64,000 nucleotides of DNA, taken from Anodontia alba (lineage: Eukaryota > Mollusca > Bivalvia > Lucinida > Lucinidae). The stretch covers positions 46,414,978 to 46,478,977 of the forward strand of contig OZ024826.1 in the NCBI GenBank assembly GCA_964016985.1, given 5' to 3'. This document shows positions 43,655-55,386 of this stretch, piece by piece; position 1 is the stretch's first letter, and every line of letters starts with the position of its first letter. The position numbers were made by a program, and so were the translations under genes. Under the pieces are notes generated by a model, which ran no database searches, had not been told where the DNA came from, and saw only the letters and a program-made list of their open reading frames with translations.

Positions 43655-45245
43655 TTGACGTGAATTAAGTGGTCCATCGGCATTTCTATTCTGGTTCCTA
43701 TGGTAACCTACGAGATAAAGGTAAAACCTAGTACCCTTCTATTGAATAGAATACTGATCGGAGCACCTTCGTACAGAATTCGTGTAAAAATGTTGATTTT
43801 TGGCTATTTTAAGACACTTAAGAAATCCAATTGTTAGCATAGTACTGATTTAAGACATACTTATCTCAGTGTATATAGGCGACGGGACCACTTTATTCAC
43901 GTCAACAGAATGTATACAAAAAGTCATTTTTTTTTTGCTGGAGTTTTTATCGTCGTTAGTATTCCGCACTGTTTCTGTTTTCTCTCCCTACATAGGCGAC
44001 GGGACCACTTGATTCACATCAACAGAGTTTATACAAAAAGTCGTTTTGTTGCTGCTTTACGCAATTTTCTTTGGCAAGAGTTTCTATCGTTTCAATAGAA
44101 TTTGAACAAAAAGTCATTTTTTGTGCTGTTTAGGCTCCCCTCCCCCCTACCCCGCCCCCCCTCCCCCCACCCCCTTTTTATGATTTTTCTGGATTTTTTT
44201 CCATCGTCAGTATTCCACACTCTTTCATTTTTTGTCTCTATATAGGCGACAGGATCAATTTATTCACGTCAACAGAATTTGTTTAAAGAACAGGCGATTC
44301 TCCTAGTATTTTTGATAGTCCCGTGCTAAAATGACAGTAGGATAGAGTGAAATACTAACGAAGATAAAGATTAGAAAATGGGTTATTTCAAGATTTTTTT
44401 TTCAAAGATTTTTTCTGAAATTTTTTCCATCATTAGTATTCCACAGTGTTACATATTTTTTGTCCCTATTTAGGCGACGGGACCAATTAATTCACGTCAA
44501 CAGAATTTCGTAAAAAAAAGGTGATTTTCTTAGTGTTTTTTATAGTCCCGCGCTAAAATGTCAGTAGGATAGTGTGGAATACTAACGAAGGTCAAGGCTA
44601 GAAAATGGGTTATTTTAAGATTTTGGTAAAAAAAGTGATTTTCCTAGTGTTTTTCTGATAGTCTCAGTAAAATCTCAGTAGGATAGTGTGGAATACTAAC
44701 GAAGATAAAATAAGGTTAGACAATGGGTTATTTCAAGATTTTCATGATTTCTTTTTCGATCGTATCCACTGTTTCAATTTTTGTCCCTACATAGGCGACA
44801 GGACCAATTAATTTACGTCAACAGAATTTAGTTTTAAAAAAAAAGGGGGCTTTTCCTAGTGTGTTTACAATGCAACAAATGTTGTTGACGTGAATTAAAA
44901 GGGCCCGGCGCGATATAGGAAAGGAGACACAATTTAGTACCTTTTATCTGTAATACTGGGTTTTAGTAATTTTCTTTAAACCTGTCAACCAACTTTTTAA
45001 AGCGAGCTGGAAAACATCTAAAAGTACGTGCGAAAAGTAAGTAACGAAGATAAATAGAATTTTAAGTAATTTCTCATCTTGTAATAGGCTTCGCTTCATC
45101 ACGTCTTTGTGAAACTATTATTAGCGTAGCCTTTCATATGGTTTTCTTGCAGCCAAGCTTGAAAGTCGTCGTAATCTGTCTCGATTTGTGAGAGACCTCG
45201 CCTGATAGGCGCGGGAACCACTTAATCCACGTCAATCGTTGTTTT
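43655..45245. repeat. Repeat cluster with GGCGACGGGACC...TTCACGTCAACAG blocks
   Basis: AGGCGACGGGACCA(C/A)TT(A/G)ATTCACGTCAACAGA occurs near 43877, 43994, 44245, 44471 and 44793, and inverted as GTTGACGTGAATTAA near 43658 and 44885. Between the middle copies a period of about 224 bp carries AGTCCCGCGCTAAAATGTCA GTAGGATAGTGTGGAATACT. No coding potential. Confidence 0.75.
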
Positions 45246-45818
45246 GCCGGAATTTCAACCAGAGACGAGGCTTGTCCGAGGTTGAGATTTCCCTATCCTG
45301 CATGGACTGGCTCACGATGGATTCTTTTTCTGACATCTTAAGTGGATTGTTCTCTTTTTCTCCCGCCTTAAAGTGGGTTGTTCCTAGGTCATGTGGGATA
45401 GAAGATTCTCACATGATCAAAAAGCCTATCTTATATAGGCAAAGGTGTGAAAAAAAGGTTGGGTTATTAAGCACGTAAAGACTGCTTTATGTGGTTTTGT
45501 AGAAGAAACGAACAAATCAAACAGCAGATTAAAAAGCTGAAAAATTCTGAAAATCCCCCTAATAATGTCCATGTTTTCAGTATTAATATGATAGAACGGG
45601 GGTCCACATTACACACTTTAATAAATTCAGTTAAGTTTGGGTAACAGCGTTGTCAGCTGTTTTAAAAAGAGCTGTCGACTCTGCTTGTCATCTGTTCTTC
45701 TGTGGCTTTTCACTTGTATTTTGATGTTGAGAACTTAATGTGGATCTGATTGTATCAGTTCCGGAGTTCACTCAATGTTTACTTTGTTAACAAAAAGATT
45801 TTTTAGAAATAAATGTTG

Positions 45819-45823
<5 letters not shown>

Positions 45824-45867
<44 letters not shown>
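45824..45867 (+). repeat. Poly(T) run of 44
   Basis: Uninterrupted. Other long homopolymers in the window are A22 at 8229, A33 at 50094, T30 at 53386 and T38 at 56230. Confidence 0.95.
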
Positions 45868-45868
<1 letters not shown>

Positions 45869-46149
45869 GTGGGTGGGGGTGCGGGTTCCTAACGTGTAAA
45901 GGTCTAAAAACTTAATGTCACGTTTGCAATTTATTATTTTTCTGTAAGTAATGATAGGCGAACAACGCAGGCGCAGATCAGAGTTGTCTGATCAATGTAT
46001 TTAGTATGTGCTGGCAGAATCGTTGGATACTGTTGCATGTTTCTTCGGAATACAAACGGCTTTAACAGACTATGTGGATTCACTTGCTATTTATATACTG
46101 TATTTACCCTAAATATTCGGACACTTAGACTCGTTTCCATACTTGTCCT

Positions 46150-46350
46150 AAAAGAATAAGAACATTTTTATGTGTTGGTGTGTCTAAAACTGCTGATCGA
46201 GTGGCAAAAAGTGTATACCCGCACTCAGATGATGGAATGGTAATAATGAAAGGCTCTGTGCAATGAAGTATCCGACAGTCATGAATTGAATTCAGCCTCC
46301 ATGCAGTGGGATTCGACCCCGGGACCTCATGATACAACGTCGGGTGCGTC
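46150..46350 (-). mobile_element. tRNA-related SINE fragment
   Basis: On the minus strand a B-box-like GGGGTCGAATCCC is followed by about 150 bp of SINE-like body. The A box is not convincing and no target-site duplication was found. Confidence 0.4.
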
Positions 46351-47019
46351 AGATTTAATTGGATCAGAAAATACAAACTACACTATAGTGAAGTATGAGG
46401 AGACGTTTTGCGACCCTTGTCACAAAATAAAAGTCGGCTTTATACAGGTGACATGCACAGAAGTCAAAATGTGTTAAGCTCAATAGAATAATTAGAGAAT
46501 ACGTATTGTTACCTGTGACGCATAAGCAAAAGAACGAAGTCCACTGAATATACATGGTAGTATCTACATGCTCAATCTAAAACGAACATTCAACTTTCAT
46601 ATTCCTGAAATACACAAACGTACAGAATAAATATACCAGCCTCAAGGTCAGGAAATGAATCAGTCTGATCAGAATTTTCCCTGGACGCATTTTGGATAAC
46701 CAAGGGTGCAAACTTTCTTCATGCGGACAATGAAGACGCTGATCAGATTGCGGGGATGGGCAGGCTGATTTGAGTCTTCGTTAGGCGCGCATGTCAGAAG
46801 GTACGCTTTCTCATGTTGCGGCTCAAGTACATGTTAAATATGGTCACGGGTGAACAGCCATGGAAGTATGCAGGAACGGTATCTACTCTAAAAGGAAAGA
46901 ATTTGCTCCCCATTGGGAGATTTTTTTTCCTTTTAGAGTAGACTCTTTTTCAGAAGGGAGGCAAAAGCGTTTTGACAGAGTTGCCTCCGCTGACAGAGTA
47001 CCAATTTGCCTGTAATTAT

Positions 47020-47225
47020 CATAGTTGCTTTTTAAAAATCAGCAGACGAAATTTTGATATTTTTTTTTCTTATTTGTTTCAGAAAATAGGTCTTAACATT
47101 CTACACAAATAGTCTACTAAGGAGACAGCTTGCATGAAATATCAAAGTATATTTTTTTGGGGAAAAAAGAACAAAAATGTCATCAAATTGTCGTCTGCTG
47201 AATCTGCCCAGAAAGTGATAACGGT
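47020..47225. mobile_element. Family C hairpin element
   Basis: AATCAGCAGACGAAATTTTG to AATTGTCGTCTGCTGAATCT, with a TAGTCTACTAAGGAGACAGC turn. Confidence 0.75.
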
Positions 47226-47745
47226 AAAATATGTGATTTTCAGAAGAAAGGAAAGACACATCTTAATATCAAACGATCTTATAAGTTGTTTACGAAATAA
47301 AACTCCTACCTTATTGGTCCGCATCTTCGGCCCAAGTCCAAATGCGTGTCTTTTTCCAAAATTATTTAGATTATAGAACCCGGAACAGAATATTATGATG
47401 ATGGTGTCATAGTGCAGTTTTATTTCATAAAAGTCGTTGAAACGTGACAGACTGGGAATGGGTAATTTCACATACCTTAACATCCATTATGGTTATTACT
47501 ATAATGCATTGAAGTAGTTAATAAACGAATATTTATGAAAGAAAACCGTTTAGCCCGCACGTTTTAGGGTGGTTAAAGAAATAAACACGTTTTTAGAGGG
47601 TTAACTGTCAAAACAGTTTCGCCTTCCACATGAGGAGAGTTAAACCCTAAAAAATGAAAGAATTATCTCCCAGTTTCTTTTAGAGTAGTCCTTTTTACAA
47701 GCATGCAGTAAAGCAAACAGGAAATGACAAAAGTTGTTTCCCTAC

Positions 47746-48022
47746 ATTACGAAAACATGCCTATATAATTTTGACCCCCTTAACCCCCACTTTTATATAG
47801 TAAAACTGGGGTTTACAGGGGTATAGATTATTTTACTTATTTCTGCTCAAAAACATAGATTGTGGGTACTCATTAGAACCGCCTCGTCGAGGCTGTTCTA
47901 ATGAATACCCACAACCTATGTTTTGAGCAGAAATATGAAAAAATATCAGAAATTTTATTTGAAAAAGTTCAGTTTTTGGTGGGGAAATTTTCAGTATATT
48001 TGAATAAGCATGTTTTCGTAAT
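47746..48022. mobile_element. Family A MITE, copy 8
   Basis: Complete. Flanks CTAC and GTAGG around ATTACG...CGTAAT make a symmetric TACATTAC/GTAATGTA pair. Confidence 0.85.
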
Positions 48023-48554
48023 GTAGGCGGAAATAGCGAAAAATCATCCAAGTGTAAACAGGACCCCTAAATGTTTGCACGCTTATCCAAATATTTTATG
48101 TCCTTTTTTTTGCATGGCAGTGGGCATAAATTGTACGTACGTGAGCCATCGCACAACAAAACCTACAATAAGACTTTGGCAACCGGCAAAGACTCAGATT
48201 AGACGGTGCTTCCTCTGATCGCATGTGCTTTCTACAGCCTCCGAGATAACCAAAGAGGAATAAACGAGAACTATCTTGCTATACTAAGTAGACGTACAGA
48301 CTTGTCTGAGTCTTTGCTGGTCACATATCAGGTTAGATTGTAGCTTTTGTCGTGCGCTGGCTCACATATGTTAGGTTATAAGTTAGAAAACTGTATTTAA
48401 AGGTGCTGGCTACACCTTTCGCCATTTCCTCCAAGTCAGACTTATTCTCTGACTACCAGTTTGCTTTATTTCACGACAAACACCTACTGAATAGGGGTTT
48501 ACTTTAAAAGGAAGAACTTGTAGGGTACACCCCCGTATCAGAAGGGAGAAATAA

Positions 48555-48705
48555 TTAAAACAGTTTCAGCAGGTGACATTTTAAAATATTGTCTTATTTT
48601 TCCTGGAAAATAGGTTTTGGGATTTCATGCAATTTGCAAGAAATGTCAAAACCTATTTCCTTGGAAATAAAACGAAAAATGTCAATCTGTCGTCGCTGAA
48701 TATAT
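48555..48705. mobile_element. Family C hairpin element, compact
   Basis: GTTTCAGCAGGTGACATTTT to CTGTCGTCGCTGAATA. Short turn at ATGCAATTTGCAAG. Confidence 0.65.
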
Positions 48706-49103
48706 AAAGGAAGTGGTTATCAAGCTTATACAAGTCATAACTCAAAAGTCACAAGTCATAACTGAAAAGTCACAAGTCATAACTCAAAACTCATATCATA
48801 AGTCTTAAGTCGCAAGTCAAAATTACCCTCCAGGGCTTCCATAGAAATCAGCGTAATTGTGCTGTTCCATCATTGTGATTTCATCCATATTTAACGCATT
48901 TATTTATAGGCACGTGTTCCAAGACGAACTCAGTTGTGTCCTAGGACGCCATGTACTTTGTAGGAATGTTGCAAAAACGGCAAGAACATGACTTGAGAAC
49001 ACCGAACTCAAGTCGTTCTTGGAGCAGATTTTCACACCACCTATCAGTCAGGAGCTCCAAGAACAAATAGGGTGGAAAAGAGAAGGGTTGCTGCGTAAAC
49101 GTA

Positions 49104-49451
49104 CAGTCGAAACTCAATGGCTCGAACATCTTTGGGACCATGGAAATTCGTTCGAGACATGGGTAGTTCAAGCCACTGAGGGTTAATCATGGCACCAGTT
49201 CAGGAAGCAAATAGCGATAATTTAGGGAAATCTTTTCGATTTTCTACACAGTGATTGTATGTTGAGTGTATTCATTAGACTCGCCTCGATGAATGAGTAC
49301 ACACAACATACAATTTCACGATAAAATAAGAAAATTTCCTTAAATATTTGTTTTCTTGAGCTATCAGAAGAATTTCGTAGGGACTCAAAAACGAGTTCGA
49401 ATTAGCCATGGTAAACGAGCCATCGGTGTTCAAGCCATGGAGGTTCGATTG
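49104..49451. mobile_element. Pogo-like MITE, family E2, complete
   Basis: CAGTCGAAACTCAATGGCTC at left, CATGGAGGTTCGATTG at right, TA on both sides (49102-49103, 49452-49453). Internal hairpin GTATGTTGAGTGTATTCATT / GAGTACACACAACATAC. Confidence 0.8.
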
Positions 49452-49524
49452 TATATCGATTGCATTGCCTTGCTTCATGATTTATAATAAAGTGCCATTT
49501 CAATTTCAATAACATGATTCTCTC

Positions 49525-49730
49525 TGTTTAACGCTTAGCACTCTGGGTAAAATTCTCAGCAGACGACATTTTGATTTTTTATTCTTACTTTTACCCAGGA
49601 AACAGGATGTGACATTTCATGCAAATTAAATTGTCTCAATTTGTATGAAAAAGCCAAATCCTGTTTCTGGGAAAACATAATTTTTTTGTCTACCGAATTT
49701 GTCCAGAATGGTGAAGTTTAAAGGGTCCAT
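49525..49730. mobile_element. Family C hairpin element
   Basis: AACGCTTAGCACTCTGGGTA, CAGCAGACGACATTTTGATT, inner AACAGGATGTGACATTTCAT arms, right end degraded (TTTTTTGTCTACCGAATTTG). Confidence 0.7.
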
Positions 49731-49924
49731 CACATTCACTGCGCTATAAAATGCGAATGGCATGCATTTTTGTGACTAGCCCACATTAGCTTGTTGACTT
49801 CATTAGCTTAAAACCTCGGACTGGAATGAATTCAGGTGGGTGCATGGTTCCTGCTTTTTAAGCCCTGTTCGTGCTCTTTTAGTACTTGTCCAATCCGTAT
49901 AACTACAAGAACATTGTGTTAAAC

Positions 49925-50091
49925 ACTTTCATCCCTGAGTTTCTGAATTGGACTCTTCCAACTTTAAATCAGGTCAAAACTATTGTTTCAAATAGGGGTA
50001 TCGGTCAAAAATCAAACAAGAATGGCAAAAAGAGTAGATCCTGATGACTCCTTGCTCATTGTCAGCCGTCTCATCAGGATTCACACTGTTT

Positions 50092-50127
<36 letters not shown>

Positions 50128-50150
50128 GTTTTGGTCTGAAGGGGTTAATG
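49925..50150. repeat. Hairpin element with a 33-base poly(A) run
   Basis: Begins TTTCATCCCTGAGTTTCTGA, has the core GTAGATCCTGATGAC/GTCTCATCAGGATTCAC and then an A33 run at 50094-50126, ending GGGGTTAATGTTAA. Confidence 0.55.
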
Positions 50151-50464
50151 TTAACTTACAACATGTTGTAAACCATGGATGAGGCCAGGCTTATCCGTGT
50201 GCTTTACCACTAATGAGAATCCATAATATCTGTGCCGAGGCACAGCATTTCCTGCAAGACAGCATGTGCGCCTAGCGAAGATTCAGATCAGCATGCTCAG
50301 CAATACAGGCTGATCAGAGTCTTCGCTGTCTGCCTAAAGATGCTTTGGCTACCTACAGAGTGCCCTGCGAAGACCCTGCGAAGGCTCCACGGATGCACAG
50401 GCTGATCTGTCTTCGCCTGGAGCACATGTAATCTTCTAGGAAATGCTTGCCCGGCATATATTTG

Positions 50465-50800
50465 ATGGTCTTCCTTCTTCTTACTTTCTATTTCTAGCTT
50501 CCTATTTCTTATCTTCTAAAATTCGACTATTGACTTCCTACTTCGAACTTTCCAATTCTTATATTTGACTTTAACTTCAAATTTCTTAATTCAGTTTACC
50601 GCCTTTTACTTCTAAAGTCTTTCTTCTAACTTCCGACTCTTACGTCTAACGTTTTAAATTACTTCTAACCGCCGACTTTCTATACTTCTAATACCTCCTT
50701 ATAGCGTTTCACTTCTGACTACTGACTTCCTATTTCTAATTTCTTATTTCCTACTTCTCACTTCTGACTTCGGACTTCCAACTTTAACTTTATAGCATGA
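50465..50800 (+). repeat. Pyrimidine-rich TTCTAACTTC-type tract
   Basis: About 330 bases of variants of CTTCTGACTTCCTACTTCTA with few purines beyond single A or G steps. Complementary in style to 51185-51440. Confidence 0.75.
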
Positions 50801-51184
50801 AAACTGTTCTTGACAATATGAGCCGGGGCTAGCCGGTCCTACATATTTGCATCTGTGCCCAGTGAAGACTCGCGCATCAACGTAATCTGATTCGAGTTTT
50901 CATTGACTGCATGAAGATGGTTTGAGTCTTCAGCTCTCCAAAGATCGCAAAGCAAAGATTCTGATTAGACTGCGAGGATGCGCAAGCTAATCTGAGTCTT
51001 CGCTTGGAATACATGCAATATTGTAGGAAACGATGTCCTATCTTTATACCGACACGCGACAAAATGCGTTATAATGACAATTTGACTGTCACGAAACCTT
51101 CGCTTAAGAAGTAACAACTGCTCTCAAATTTTGCAAGACTATTGTATTTCATACTTTAAAGAAACATATGTTTTGGATATTTGT

Positions 51185-51440
51185 GAGAATTAGAAGGAAG
51201 AAGTAAAAATTCGGAAATTTGAAGTTAAATTTCAGAACTAAGAAGTCAGAAGTTGGAAGGAGGAAGTCAGAAGTAAGAAATTAAACACTAGAAGCTAGCT
51301 GTAGGAAGTAAGAAGTGATAAGTGGGAAATTAGAAGATGGATGTTAGAAGTAAGAAGTAAGAAATCAGAAGTCATGAAGATAGAAGTGAGAGGTTTTGAA
51401 GTTTGAAGTAGGATGTCTTGAAGTTAGAAGTATTGTCCTG
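51185..51440 (+). repeat. Purine-rich GAAGTTAGAAG-type tract
   Basis: Variants of AAGTCAGAAGTAAGAAGT. It is the reverse complement in kind of the tract at 50465-50800, about 390 bases away. Confidence 0.75.
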
Positions 51441-51499
51441 GTTAATAGGCTTCCACAGTTTTCACAGTAGTAGACCCCAGTGTGGAATTTGTCGATATG

Positions 51500-52345
51500 T
51501 AAAGGCCGTTGAATCGCTCACAAATTTAACCTAACGCCCTTCTATTCAGGTGATTCTACGAAGTGAAATTCAATCCTTTAACGCGTTGTACAGTCGACTC
51601 CCGTTATCTCGAATTCCAACGGACTCTCTGAAATACTTCGAGATATCCGTACCATGACATATCAGAATTGCAGAATTGAGGACAAAATAAATCGAACAAC
51701 CACATTTTACAAATGTATATGTAATTTGACTCTTGAAATTCGAGATATATTGGAGGAATTTCTCTCTCCTCTTTTCCACATTATTTTGTTACCTGTTGTT
51801 AAATTTTCATCTTTAGGCAGGGACCAGATTTTCACTTCGAGATAAGCGGTTATTCGAGATAAGTGAGGTCGAGATAACGAGAGTCAACTGTACTTTTTAA
51901 GAATTTCAGCAGACGCCATTTTTTATTTATTTTTTATTTCTTACTTCTTTCAGAAAACAGGTTTTGACATTTCATGCAAGATGTCTCTAATAGAGATAAT
52001 TTGCATGAACTGTCAAATCCTGCTTTAAGCTAATATAAAAAAAATGTAGTCAGTTCGTCGTCAGCTGAATTAGCCCACAGATGGTGAAGGTTAATATGTA
52101 TTACATTATGGTATTAATAAAATAATGAGAAGTACCCGTAATTACCTCAGGAATCTGTCAAGTGTATAACCGAATATCACCATTGACATACACTCAGAAA
52201 TAAAGCGCCAGACTAGGAAGCTCAGAGTCTGGGACTTAAGATTTCTACTAGTTGTAGCATTTTCTGTGGGCGTAATAAGGACAGACTTTGTTGTACGCCC
52301 CAGTGGTATTTGTTTGGGAATCCCCACTCCATCAATACAAAAGAA
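51500..52345. repeat. Large inverted duplication, arm 1
   Basis: Runs from GCTCACAAATTTAACCTAAC through a family E element (51590-51893), a family C element and TACCTCAGGAATCTGTCAAG to CCACTCCATCAATAC. The inverse of this order is at 54241-55385. Confidence 0.85.
51895..52093. mobile_element. Family C hairpin element (inverted-duplication arm 1)
   Basis: TTTCAGCAGACGCCATTTTT to GTTCGTCGTCAGCTGAATTA. The corresponding inverted copy is at 54775-54965. Confidence 0.75.
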
Positions 52346-52409
52346 AAAATACCTTAATAACAATGAAAATGAATTAGTGGTGGTCGGATGGAAACTCTTC
52401 CTTGTTTCC

Positions 52410-52620
52410 TTAAGCTTTACCACTCTCTGGAAAAATTCAGCAGACGACGAATTGATGACTGACATATTTTTTACTTTTTCCCCCAGAAAATGAACCTTGA
52501 GTTTCATGCAAATTAAGACAATTTGCACGAAATGTCAAAGTCTATTTTCTAGGAAAAATAAGAAAACATATTTCAAAATGTCGTCTGCTGAAATATTTAC
52601 CCAGTGTGCTGGGCGTTAAA
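52410..52620. mobile_element. Family C hairpin element
   Basis: TTCAGCAGACGACGAATTGA to ATGTCGTCTGCTGAAATATT, ending GGGCGTTAA. It lies just outside the inverted duplication. Confidence 0.75.
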
Positions 52621-53257
52621 ACACTATTAATAACTTTCTTATATGTATTCAGAGTTGTCTTTGTATTCGTAATTCGGCCATGTTTTCTGCAAATTAACTC
52701 TTTCACTGCCACAGGCGATAATAATAGGCTTTTACAAACAGCTAAGATCGAGATGAGACGGCTGAGTCTCATCTGGATCTACGCTGTTTGACATTCTGTC
52801 TTTCAACTTGGTATATGAACGTCTTTCCAAGCGAGAGTTTGTTAAAATAAAAAAGCAGACTACAAACGTCGTCTGAAATTTGGCACCGAAAGAGTTAAGA
52901 AGTATGGATATAATTTCAGGGAAGAAAATTGTCAAATTGTTTTAGTCTCCCGTCTGACAAGGGGTCTACTCTAAAACTAAAGTTTTCCCTCCCCAGAAAG
53001 GAGAAAATTATTTCCTTTTAGTGTTTTAAAAGCGAGTTGGTGTGCATGAACGCAAACAGAAAGTCACAAAAGTTGTATCCCTTTTGAAAATGGGTGGTGT
53101 CATTGTCTAAGTCGGCGGCGAAGTTTTAGATCGTGGAACTGATATATTACGTAAGTAAGCCATACCGTAAACATTCAAAGCGCAGAAACTGACTTTACCA
53201 ATTAAAGCAAGACAAGTAATGGCTTTTGAAAAGAAAGAATTGCTTCCCTTCGAAATA

Positions 53258-53380
53258 CAGTCGAACTTCAATGGCTCAAACATCTTTTGGACCGTAAAAA
53301 AATAGTTCGAGACATGGGTAGTTAGAGCCACTGAGAGTTAATCATAGTGCTAGGTCAGGAAGCAAATAACGATATAATTT

Positions 53381-53417
<37 letters not shown>

Positions 53418-53638
53418 TTTCTACACAAAAGTTAAATGTTGAGTGAACTCATTAGAATTGCCTCGATGAAGCGATTCTGTTGAGTACACACAACATACAA
53501 TTTCATAATAAAAGAAGAAAATTTCCCTTAATATTTGTTTTCTTGAGCTATCGGAAGAATTTTGTAGAGACTCAAAAAATAGTTCGAATTAGCCATGGTA
53601 AACGAGCCGTCGGTGTTCGAGCTATTGGGGTTCGACTG
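53258..53638. mobile_element. Pogo-like MITE, family E2, with T30 insertion
   Basis: CAGTCGAACTTCAATGGCTC to GCTATTGGGGTTCGACTG, TA on both sides (53256-53257, 53639-53640). Same internal hairpin as 49104-49451. A T30 run lies at 53386-53415. A third left end is at 53871. Confidence 0.8.
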
Positions 53639-54384
53639 TACTGATTACTGTCCGCCCATTCAATTGTTAAATTTGGTAGTTAATATAGGGATCAAACATA
53701 GTTTTTCATGCATTATCATTCGCCAGGTCCCGTGGGAGGTGTTAAAAACCGAGGCCAGTGTTATTCAGCCAGAGTAAATGAGTCATCGGTGTTTGAGTCA
53801 TTAAGTTTTTACTGTGCGTTCCTTTTTCTGTCAACCTTTTGGTACTGAGATAATAATGTTTTGTAAGTGTACAGTCGAACCTCAATGGCTTGAACAGTGT
53901 CGCACGTTATTAACAGCCGTGCATTAACCGGCGAAAAGCCGTGTATTAACAAGGTAATTCACGAGCTGTTAATGCACGGTTACGCAACTTTCATTATGAT
54001 CGTACCGGGGTCACAGATTTGCTGCGTTACGAGATGTGTACTGCCCGGCTCTAGAACGAGTATAGTCAGTGAAAATTACGTTCGCGAGACGTCGGTGAAA
54101 AGGCGAAACAAAACAGTGCAAGAAATAACGCGAAATGTAGCAAATGTTTTCATTTTTATGCAATAATAGCGATCGAACATGGTTTTTCAATGCATTAACA
54201 TTAGCCAGGTCCCTTGGGAGATGTTGAAAACCGCGGCCTTCGTATTGATGGAGTGGGGATTCCCAAACAAATACCACTGGGGCGTACAACAAAGGTTGTC
54301 CTTATTACCCCCACAGAAAATGCTACAACTAATAGAAATCTTGTCCTAGACTCTGAGCTTCCTAGTCTGGCGCTTTATTTCTGC

Positions 54385-54672
54385 ATCCCGAAATCATGCC
54401 TATATAATTTTGACCCCGCCCCCCCATAAACCTCACGTTTATATAATAAAACTGGGGTTTACATGGGGTATACATTATTTTTTCTTATTTCTCCTCAAAA
54501 ACATAAATTGTGGATACCCGTTAGAACTGCCTCGCCGAGGCGGTTCTAACGTGTACCAACACTCGATGTTTTGAGCAGAAATATAAAAAATATTAGAATT
54601 TTTTATCTGAAAATTTGCCAGTTTTTGGTTGTAAAATTTTCAATATATTTGAATAGGCGTGTTTTCGTAATG
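54385..54672. mobile_element. Family A MITE, copy 9, inside an inverted duplication arm
   Basis: Left end slightly changed (CATCCCGAAATCATGCC), core TGCCTCGCCGAGGCGGTTCT. The other arm of the inverted duplication (near 52195) lacks it, giving an empty-site comparison. Confidence 0.85.
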
Positions 54673-54774
54673 TGTATGTCAGTGGTGATATTCGGTTATA
54701 CACCTGACAGATTCCTGAGGTAATTACTTCTCATTATTTTATTAATACCATAATGTAACACATATTAATCTTTA

Positions 54775-54968
54775 CAATTCTGTGGGCTAATTCAGCAGAC
54801 GACGAACTGATGACATTTTTTTTTTATTTTAGCTTAAAGCAGAATTTGACAGTTCATGGAAATTGCCTCTGTTGGAGACATCTTGCATGAAATGTCAAAA
54901 CCTGTTTTCTGAAAGAAATAAGAAATAAAAAAAAAATAAATAAAGGCGTCTGCTGAAATTCTTACAAA
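54775..54968. mobile_element. Family C hairpin element (inverted-duplication arm 2)
   Basis: TAATTCAGCAGACGACGAAC to GGCGTCTGCTGAAATTCTTA. Matches 51895-52093 in reverse. Confidence 0.75.
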
Positions 54969-55386
54969 GTACAGTTGACTCTCGTTATCTCGACCTCGCT
55001 TATCTCGAATAACCGCTTATCTCGAAGTGAAAATCTGGTCCCTGCCTAAAGATGAAAATCTAACAACAGGTATCAAAATGTTGTGGAAATGAGGAGAAAT
55101 TACTGCAAAGGAGCAATTTCTCCTCTTTTCCACAATATTTTCAATATATCTCTAAGTTCAAGAGTCAAATTACATATACATTTGTAAAATGTGGTTGTTC
55201 GATTTATTTTGTCCTCAAATCTGCAATTCTGATATGTCAAGGTACGGATATTTCGAAGTATTTCAGAGAGTCCGTTGGAATTCGAGATAACGGGAGTCGA
55301 CTGTACAAAGCGTTAAAGGATTGAATTTCACTTCGTAGAATCACCTGAATAAAAGGGCGTTAGGTTAAATTTGTGAGCGATTGTAT

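Larger units (their letters stand above)
54241..55385. repeat. Large inverted duplication, arm 2 (with MITE)
   Basis: Begins GTATTGATGGAGTGGGGATT, contains the family A MITE 54385-54672 absent from arm 1, then GACAGATTCCTGAGGTAATT, a family C element, a family E element (54972-55305) and GTTAGGTTAAATTTGTGAGC. Confidence 0.85.

Noticed and set aside
47300..47483. Minus-strand frame with donor-like end AATAAG/GTAGGAG
   Set aside because: No acceptor of quality and no known motif; context is hairpin elements.
52142..52340. Minus-strand frame with a hydrophobic end (FLVWRFISECMSMVIFGYTL)
   Set aside because: It is part of the inverted duplication, with a matching copy at 54241-54385 and beyond that is broken by a MITE. 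No upstream or downstream exon fits.
53165..53222. Possible minus-strand exon (ITCLALIGKVSFCALNVY) resembling a transmembrane segment of SLC22-type transporters
   Set aside because: Splice-like edges exist, but no neighbouring exons of such a transporter could be found. The sequence is too short to support a gene.
53897..54166. Plus-strand frame of 89 codons
   Set aside because: It contains inverted repeats (GTGCATTAACCGG / GAGCTGTTAATGCACGG) and follows a pogo-like end, so it is probably an unnamed element.
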